Below are positions 11,466 through 15,632 of a stretch of 15,632 bases of DNA, in pieces. The stretch covers positions 1 through 15,632 of the forward strand of contig CAZXWS010000056.1 in the NCBI GenBank assembly GCA_964644605.1, given 5' to 3'. Both the position numbers and the translations under genes were made by a program. Within the stretch, counting starts at the first letter, position 1. Each line of letters starts with the position of its first letter. The notes below the pieces were generated by a model, which saw only the letters and a program-made list of their open reading frames with translations, ran no database searches and had not been told where the DNA came from. This stretch comes from CAZLAJ01 sp964644605. Its GTDB lineage: Bacteria > Patescibacteriota > Microgenomatia > UBA1406 > GWC2-37-13.

Positions 11466-11814
11466 CGCTTTTTGATTTTGCAGTTTTTTGTTGATACAGC
11501 TTTCTTCGAATATTTTGGTCCGAAAGCTCACGAATGAAGTAAAGTTTCGATTTTGTATAGTTTGATTTTCTACTCACTTTAATATCAGCAATAAACGGAG
11601 AAGAAAGAGGAATAATTCTTTCGACACCCACACCTGATTTCGACATTTTTCGGACAGTAATCATACGAGTAGTGTCAGAAGCTCCTTTGATTTTCAAAAG
11701 GATTCCTTCAAAAAGCTGTTGTCTCTCTTTGTCGCCCTCTTTAATACGGTAATTAATTTTTACTGTATCGCCGACTGCTAATGTAATGTCTTTAAACTGA
11801 ATAGAATTTGCCAT
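11461..11814 (-). CDS. rplS: 50S ribosomal protein L19 (bL19)
   Basis: bL19 sits at the 30S-50S interface of the ribosome and helps form the inter-subunit bridges. The match is clear: VGDTVKINYRIKEGDKER near the N-terminus, FEGILLKIKG, ITVRKMSKSGVGVERIIP corresponding to the canonical TVRKiSxGvGVERxFP, SPFIADIKV, and the terminal YFIRELSDQNIRRKL (canonical LYYLRxLxGKAARI). The length of 117 residues is typical. The ATG at 11814 has no ribosome site but a consensus TATAAT seven bases upstream, so the mRNA is probably leaderless. The order rplS then yraN on the same strand is a common bacterial arrangement. Confidence 0.96.
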   Translation of the reverse strand: MANSIQFKDITLAVGDTVKINYRIKEGDKERQQLFEGILLKIKGASDTTRMITVRKMSKSGVGVERIIPLSSPFIADIKVSRKSNYTKSKLYFIRELSDQNIRRKLYQQKTAKSKSV

Positions 11815-11821
11815 AACGGAT

Positions 11822-11827
11822 ATTATA
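11822..11827 (-). promoter_or_regulatory. -10 box for leaderless rplS transcript
   Basis: TATAAT (complement of 11822-11827) is seven bases before the rplS ATG. A short AGGAA/TTCCT hairpin (11828-11840) abuts it and could weakly end galE transcription. Confidence 0.55.
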
Positions 11828-11865
11828 AGGAATACTTCCTAAAATTGCAAACTTTCTCTGCATTT

Positions 11866-12879
11866 TTATGTGGCATAGCCTTGCGGGTTCATAGATTGCC
11901 ACTTCCAGCTGTCCGCGCACATTTCCTCAAGCGACTTTGTGGTATGCCAGTTTAGTTCTGCATTCGCTTTTGAAGGATCAGCATATACTGCCGCCACATC
12001 ACCAGGCCTGCGCGCGACAATCTCATAAGGGATTTTTTTACCCGCAGCTTTTTCAAAAGCAGCTATAACTTCAAGTACGCTATATCCTTTTCCTGCACCT
12101 AAATTTACAGCTCTACATCCAGTTTTTCCCGTGTATGCTTCGAGTGCGCGCAAATGACCGATTGACAAGTCAACAACATGAATATAATCTCGCACACCGG
12201 TACCATCTTTCGTCGGGTAATCATTACCATATACAGATAGTTTCTCCCGTTTTCCCACAGCAACCTGCGATATAAAAGGAAATAAATTATTGGGAATACC
12301 GTTCGGATCTTCACCAATCAAACCGCTTGGATGTGCTCCCACTGGATTAAAGTAACGAAGTAACGTTATATTCCATGTGTTATCACTAACATATAAGTCC
12401 TGTAATATCTGCTCAATCATTACTTTCGTACGGCCATAGGGATTAGTGGCATGAATAGCTGCGTCTTCTTTTACCGGCACAGATTCTGGATCACCGTACA
12501 CTGTGGCCGAGGAACTGAAAATAATCGTTTTTACACCATGCTTTTGCATCGCTTCAAAAAGATTCACCGATCCAGTGATATTATTTTTGTAGTAATACAG
12601 AGGCTTTGCCACTGACTCGCCCACTGCTTTTAATCCTGCAAAATGTATTACAGCATCAAATTTTTCCTGTTCAAACAAATCCATAAGTTTCTGCTGATCA
12701 AGCAGATCAAGTTCATGTACTGCTACTTTTTTTCCTGTAATTTTTTCTACTCTCTCTAAACTTTTGGGGCTGCTATTTAAATAATTATCAATAACAACCA
12801 CGTCATGATTTGCCTGCAATAGCTCCACGCAAGTATGACTTCCAATATAACCAGCTCCTCCAGTAACAAGAATTTTCAT
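11866..12879 (-). CDS. galE: UDP-glucose 4-epimerase
   Basis: GalE interconverts UDP-glucose and UDP-galactose (often also the N-acetyl forms) through an enzyme-bound NAD and supplies sugars for envelope glycans. It is a short-chain dehydrogenase with the Rossmann motif GGAGYIGSH (7-15), HFAGLKAVGES, the catalytic Ser in FSSSATVYG, the Tyr-x-x-x-Lys pair in NPYGRTK, RYFNPVGAHPSG, NNLFPFI, GVRDYIHVVDL and RRPGDVA. The length of 337 matches the family. It starts six bases after the pyrG stop, with no ribosome site and no well-spaced -10, so it is probably co-transcribed with pyrG. Substrate breadth (Glc only or also GlcNAc) cannot be judged. Confidence 0.95.
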   Translation of the reverse strand: MKILVTGGAGYIGSHTCVELLQANHDVVVIDNYLNSSPKSLERVEKITGKKVAVHELDLLDQQKLMDLFEQEKFDAVIHFAGLKAVGESVAKPLYYYKNNITGSVNLFEAMQKHGVKTIIFSSSATVYGDPESVPVKEDAAIHATNPYGRTKVMIEQILQDLYVSDNTWNITLLRYFNPVGAHPSGLIGEDPNGIPNNLFPFISQVAVGKREKLSVYGNDYPTKDGTGVRDYIHVVDLSIGHLRALEAYTGKTGCRAVNLGAGKGYSVLEVIAAFEKAAGKKIPYEIVARRPGDVAAVYADPSKANAELNWHTTKSLEEMCADSWKWQSMNPQGYAT

Positions 12880-12885
12880 ATGTTT

Positions 12886-14535
12886 CTATTCAGCACACGC
12901 TGCGATAAAACTGATAAACACCGGATGCGGTTTGAGCGGACGGCTTTTATATTCCGGATGTCCCTGTGTTCCTAAGTAAAAACGGTGCTGATCCTTAGGT
13001 AACTCCACTATCTCTCCTAAACCTTCAACAACAGAGCGCGCGCTTACTACCAACCCTTTTCCTTCCAAATCCTTTACAAAGTCGTCATTAAATTCGTATC
13101 TATGTCTGTGTCGCTCACTGGTTAATAAATCACCCTCGTTCGTAAATTCTTTATAGCCATTGTATTCTTTATAAATATCAAATGCGCGTGTTCCTTTTTT
13201 TACTATTGCCTCCCACGCACCGAGCCGCATGGTGCCGCCATATGCCCGCCGTTCCATTAAATCTTTTTGGGAAGGAATAAGATGAATCACTGGATGAACA
13301 GTGTTGGGATCATTTTCAGCAGTATTGGCATCGTGCCAACCGAGTAAATCACGCGCAAATGCCACTACTGAAAGCTGCATTCCATAACATAACCCTAAAT
13401 ACGGAATATTATTTTTACGTGCATAACTTGCGGCCGCGATCATACCCTCAGCTCCACGCTCTCCCCAACCAATGGGAACGATAATACCATCCGGATGGCC
13501 GATTACTTCAACTCCATTTTTTTCCACTTTTTCTGCGTCAACCCATTTGGTCTCTACTTCCACATCATCCGCCCACGCAGCATGGTCTATGGCATCAAAA
13601 AGTGCCGCATATGAATCACGAAGCTGATACTCCCCCGTACCAAAATACTTGCCGATAATAGCAATCTCTACTTTTTTCTGCTTTGGTGCTTTAATTCGTT
13701 CAATTAATTTTTGCCACTCATCAAGCTTTGGCTGCCGCACTTCCATGCCTAATAATTTAAGAATATTTTCGTCGAGTTTTTGCTCATGAAGTACTAGTGG
13801 AATTTCATACACAGAGGGCAAATCAGGGCTTGAGACAATATGTTCAGGCCGTACATTGCAGAATAAAGCAAAACGCTCACGGCGCCTGTCATCAATAAAT
13901 TTCTCAGAACGAGCAACAATAAAATCAGGCTGTATCCCCATGCTATTCAATGTACGCACTGACAACTGTGTTGGTTTTGTTTTCGGTTCACCCAAGTGAT
14001 GAGGCGTTGGAACATAACTTACATGCACATGAATCACATTGCCCGGTTGTCGAAATGCCAATAATCGCGATGCTTCATAAAAAAATACATTCCAGTATTC
14101 CCCCGCTGTGCCTCCGAGCTCAACAATGACAATATCGGCATTACGTTTCTTACCGGCCAGATTAATTCTGTCAATAATTTCCTCAGTAATATGCACAGCT
14201 TCGACATCCTCGCCGTGATACTCAAATCGTCGCTCTTTTTCAATAATCTTTTGATATATCTGACCCATGGTTACAAAGTTCTCTCGTCCCATGTCTTCAT
14301 TTAAAAATTTTTCATAGGTACCAATGTCCATGTCTGTCTCCGTACCATCTTCACATAAAAAGGGATCGCCGTGCTCTATAGGATTGATAGTTCCTGAGTC
14401 GATATTTAAATAGCCTTCAAACTTTATGGGCTCAACTTTATAACCCGCAGATTCAAGAAGAAAACCGATTGAAGCAGAAGTAATACCTTTTCCTATCCCA
14501 GAAATCACCCCACCGGAGATGAATATGTATTTCAT
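12886..14535 (-). CDS. pyrG: CTP synthase (glutamine-hydrolysing), divergent
   Basis: It makes CTP from UTP, ATP and glutamine, the last step of pyrimidine nucleotide synthesis. The N-terminal synthetase domain has KYIFISGGVISGIGKGI (P-loop-like), EDGTETDMDIGTYEKF, ELGGTAGE and KTKPTQLSV. The C-terminal class I glutaminase has GERGAEGMIAAA, the nucleophile in LGLCYGMQ, SERHRHRYEFN and HPEY, completing a Cys-His-Glu triad. The length of 549 is normal. Several near-invariant motifs are altered: KxDPYLNVDPGT is KFEGYLNIDSGT, GGTVGDIES is GGTAGEYWN, and VPGGFG is VPIGWG. The active-site Cys, His and Glu remain, so it is probably functional. TATATT lies seven bases before the ATG with no ribosome site, suggesting leaderless initiation. 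Confidence 0.95.
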   Translation of the reverse strand: MKYIFISGGVISGIGKGITSASIGFLLESAGYKVEPIKFEGYLNIDSGTINPIEHGDPFLCEDGTETDMDIGTYEKFLNEDMGRENFVTMGQIYQKIIEKERRFEYHGEDVEAVHITEEIIDRINLAGKKRNADIVIVELGGTAGEYWNVFFYEASRLLAFRQPGNVIHVHVSYVPTPHHLGEPKTKPTQLSVRTLNSMGIQPDFIVARSEKFIDDRRRERFALFCNVRPEHIVSSPDLPSVYEIPLVLHEQKLDENILKLLGMEVRQPKLDEWQKLIERIKAPKQKKVEIAIIGKYFGTGEYQLRDSYAALFDAIDHAAWADDVEVETKWVDAEKVEKNGVEVIGHPDGIIVPIGWGERGAEGMIAAASYARKNNIPYLGLCYGMQLSVVAFARDLLGWHDANTAENDPNTVHPVIHLIPSQKDLMERRAYGGTMRLGAWEAIVKKGTRAFDIYKEYNGYKEFTNEGDLLTSERHRHRYEFNDDFVKDLEGKGLVVSARSVVEGLGEIVELPKDQHRFYLGTQGHPEYKSRPLKPHPVFISFIAACAE

Positions 14536-14542
14536 TAAATAA

Positions 14543-14548
14543 AATATA
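14543..14548 (-). promoter_or_regulatory. -10 box for leaderless pyrG transcript
   Basis: TATATT (complement of 14543-14548) is seven bases before the pyrG ATG, inside an AT-rich 82-base gap after topA. Confidence 0.4.
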
Positions 14549-14617
14549 AAATATTAAAAATAAAAAATACAAATTAAAAATTTATAAACTTTTTTAATTC
14601 TATCACTTTTTTATTTT

Positions 14618-14833
14618 TTATTTTAAATCTTTGAGAGCCCAAATCGAGAAATCACACTTTGGATAATTCTCACAACCATAAAATCGTTTTCGTGTTTTAG
14701 TAAACCTGATAGCCAACCGTCCGCCACACTTCGGACAGATTTTATTAGCCACATATTGCAGGAATGGTTTTGTGAATTTACAATTTGGATAGTTAGAACA
14801 TGCCAAAAACTTTCCGAATTTGGAAAAACCAAC
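14618..14833 (-). pseudogene. topA: C-terminal zinc-ribbon end of topA beyond an in-frame UAG
   Basis: Directly after the UAG at 14836-14834, in the same frame, the sequence continues as 71 sense codons to UAA. It reads VGFSKFGKFLACSNYPNC, then a second complete zinc ribbon (CPKCGG...CENYPKC) and a short tail. This is exactly what follows CPKCGG in intact topoisomerase I, where the consensus runs CPxCGxxLxxxxxxxGxFLxCxxYPxC. No ATG or ribosome site allows separate translation; the only start-like codon is a TTG at 14806. It is either a decayed end, a read-through extension or a sequence error. Confidence 0.75.
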
Positions 14834-15632
14834 CTACAGATTCCCTCCACACTTTGGACATTTTTCCGATACCTCTTCCTCGACATCGATGACGGATGTG
14901 TCTGCTTTTCTTTCAGTTAATGTTTTTTTAAACGGTGCATAAAAATCCTTTAATACTTGAATCATATTTTTCTGACCTTCGGCGATACTATCCAAATCGT
15001 CTTCCATCGAAGCTGTAAAATTCAGATTAAACAGATCAGGGAAAGCCTGCGATAAATAATCAGAGATTGCTTCACCTAGTTTTGTGGGTAAGAAATATCT
15101 ACTCTGCTTTTCGACATAATTTTTTTCCTGAATAAGAGATATGATCGGCGCATACGTTGACGGTCGCCCAATACCTTTTTCTTCCAAAGTTTTAATGATA
15201 GAGGCTTCGTTATAGCGTGGAGGAGGCTTAGTCATACTTTCCTGCAGTTCCAGAGAATTCAAATTCATTTTTTCATTCTGTTTTATATTTGGTGCCGTAC
15301 CATTTTTCTGAACAAATTCTGGATTAAGTACTCGCAAAAACCCATCGAACAAGACCTGCTGTACCTCCGCTTCAAATAAATAATTTTTGGGACTTTTAAT
15401 CATTATTTTGATCGTTTTTACCTCAGCTTCTTTCATTTGTGTGGCAACAGCACGATCAAAAATCATTTTATAAATCTTTTTATGATTTGCAGTGAGAGCA
15501 GCATCTTCCGCTCCTTCAAGGTTAGGTTTATTCAAATGGGTTGGACGTATGGCTTCGTGCGCTTCCTGCGCCAACTTAGACTTTGTTTTATACCCGCGTG
15601 GTTTCTCGAGTGCGTACTCGGCACCATACGTT
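14834..15632 (-). CDS. topA: DNA topoisomerase I, C-terminal part (gene runs off the right edge)
   Basis: TopA relaxes negative supercoils by cutting one DNA strand through a tyrosine. The visible part is the end of the catalytic core: KSKLAQEAHEAIRPTHL (canonical AQEAHEAIRPT), PPRYNEASIIKTLEEKGIG and RPSTYAPIISLI (canonical RPSTYApii), TKLGEAISDYL, FTASMEDDLDSIAEG (canonical FTA.mE..LD.Ia.G), then a zinc-ribbon half CPKCGGNL. The frame is open to base 15631, so the start, catalytic Tyr and Toprim domain lie to the right of the window. The ORF ends at a UAG in the middle of the first zinc ribbon, leaving two of its four cysteines; the rest continues in frame downstream. The truncated protein could still be active, because zinc ribbons vary among TopA proteins. 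Confidence 0.93.
   Translation of the reverse strand, partial: TYGAEYALEKPRGYKTKSKLAQEAHEAIRPTHLNKPNLEGAEDAALTANHKKIYKMIFDRAVATQMKEAEVKTIKIMIKSPKNYLFEAEVQQVLFDGFLRVLNPEFVQKNGTAPNIKQNEKMNLNSLELQESMTKPPPRYNEASIIKTLEEKGIGRPSTYAPIISLIQEKNYVEKQSRYFLPTKLGEAISDYLSQAFPDLFNLNFTASMEDDLDSIAEGQKNMIQVLKDFYAPFKKTLTERKADTSVIDVEEEVSEKCPKCGGNL

Noticed and set aside
14834..14836. UAG recoded as an amino acid genome-wide
   Set aside because: Four other genes in the window end in UAG with sensible C-termini and, in most cases, terminators or adjacent genes right after it.
1..15632. CRISPR array, integron attC sites or transposase genes
   Set aside because: No regularly spaced direct repeats, no attC core patterns at the hairpins and no recognisable transposase or integrase ORF were found.

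Overview
The window looks like bacterial chromosome, most plausibly from a small-genome member of the Patescibacteria/CPR (Parcubacteria-like) group. This placement is inference. It rests on AT-rich, tightly packed housekeeping genes, divergent versions of core enzymes (CTP synthase, HAM1-type NTPase), a tRNA-Glu without an encoded CCA end, and a malic enzyme and GalE scattered among unrelated genes. UGA, UAA and UAG all end genes here, so the code appears standard; there is no sign of the UGA=Gly code of Gracilibacteria/Absconditabacteria.

Layout. Positions 1-2550 hold four plus-strand genes of unrecognised function, visibly richer in G+C than the rest: a zinc-ribbon-like protein, a 119-residue protein, and a two-gene operon whose products share a cysteine-cluster motif. 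Positions 2630-4219 (minus strand) hold an ATP-grasp ligase with its own terminator and, just downstream, a tiny transcription unit with an 11-codon ORF. Positions 4315-8500 are AT-rich: a minimal M28/M42-like metallopeptidase, divergent from an Orn/Lys/Arg decarboxylase, a two-hairpin repeat element, malic enzyme, and a convergent HAM1/RdgB-like NTPase. Positions 8566-9036 hold another stand-alone unit encoding a small membrane protein. Positions 9183-9407 hold tRNA-Glu and an odd palindromic element that carries pieces of the tRNA 5' end. Positions 9613-11041 encode a PRC-barrel protein overlapping a single-pass membrane protein. From 11083 to the right edge the minus strand carries topA (running off the window and interrupted by an in-frame UAG), pyrG, galE, rplS and yraN.

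Two styles of expression coexist. Seven AT-rich genes have a -10-like hexamer only 6-8 bases before the start codon and no Shine-Dalgarno sequence, the geometry of leaderless mRNAs. The G+C-richer single-gene units instead have a promoter set well back, a strong AAGGAG site (usually 5 bases from the start) and a perfect 10-13 bp terminator hairpin. These units look like self-contained, probably acquired cassettes set among core genes.

How genes may work together: topA, pyrG, galE, rplS and yraN are ordinary information-processing and nucleotide/sugar functions in one orientation. The PRC-barrel and membrane proteins are translationally coupled and probably form one envelope-associated pair. 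The most interesting candidate for something new is the ATP-grasp ligase next to the 11-codon ORF, possibly a ligase and a ribosomal peptide substrate. The Cys-motif operon with its structured leader comes next. Both ideas are hypotheses.
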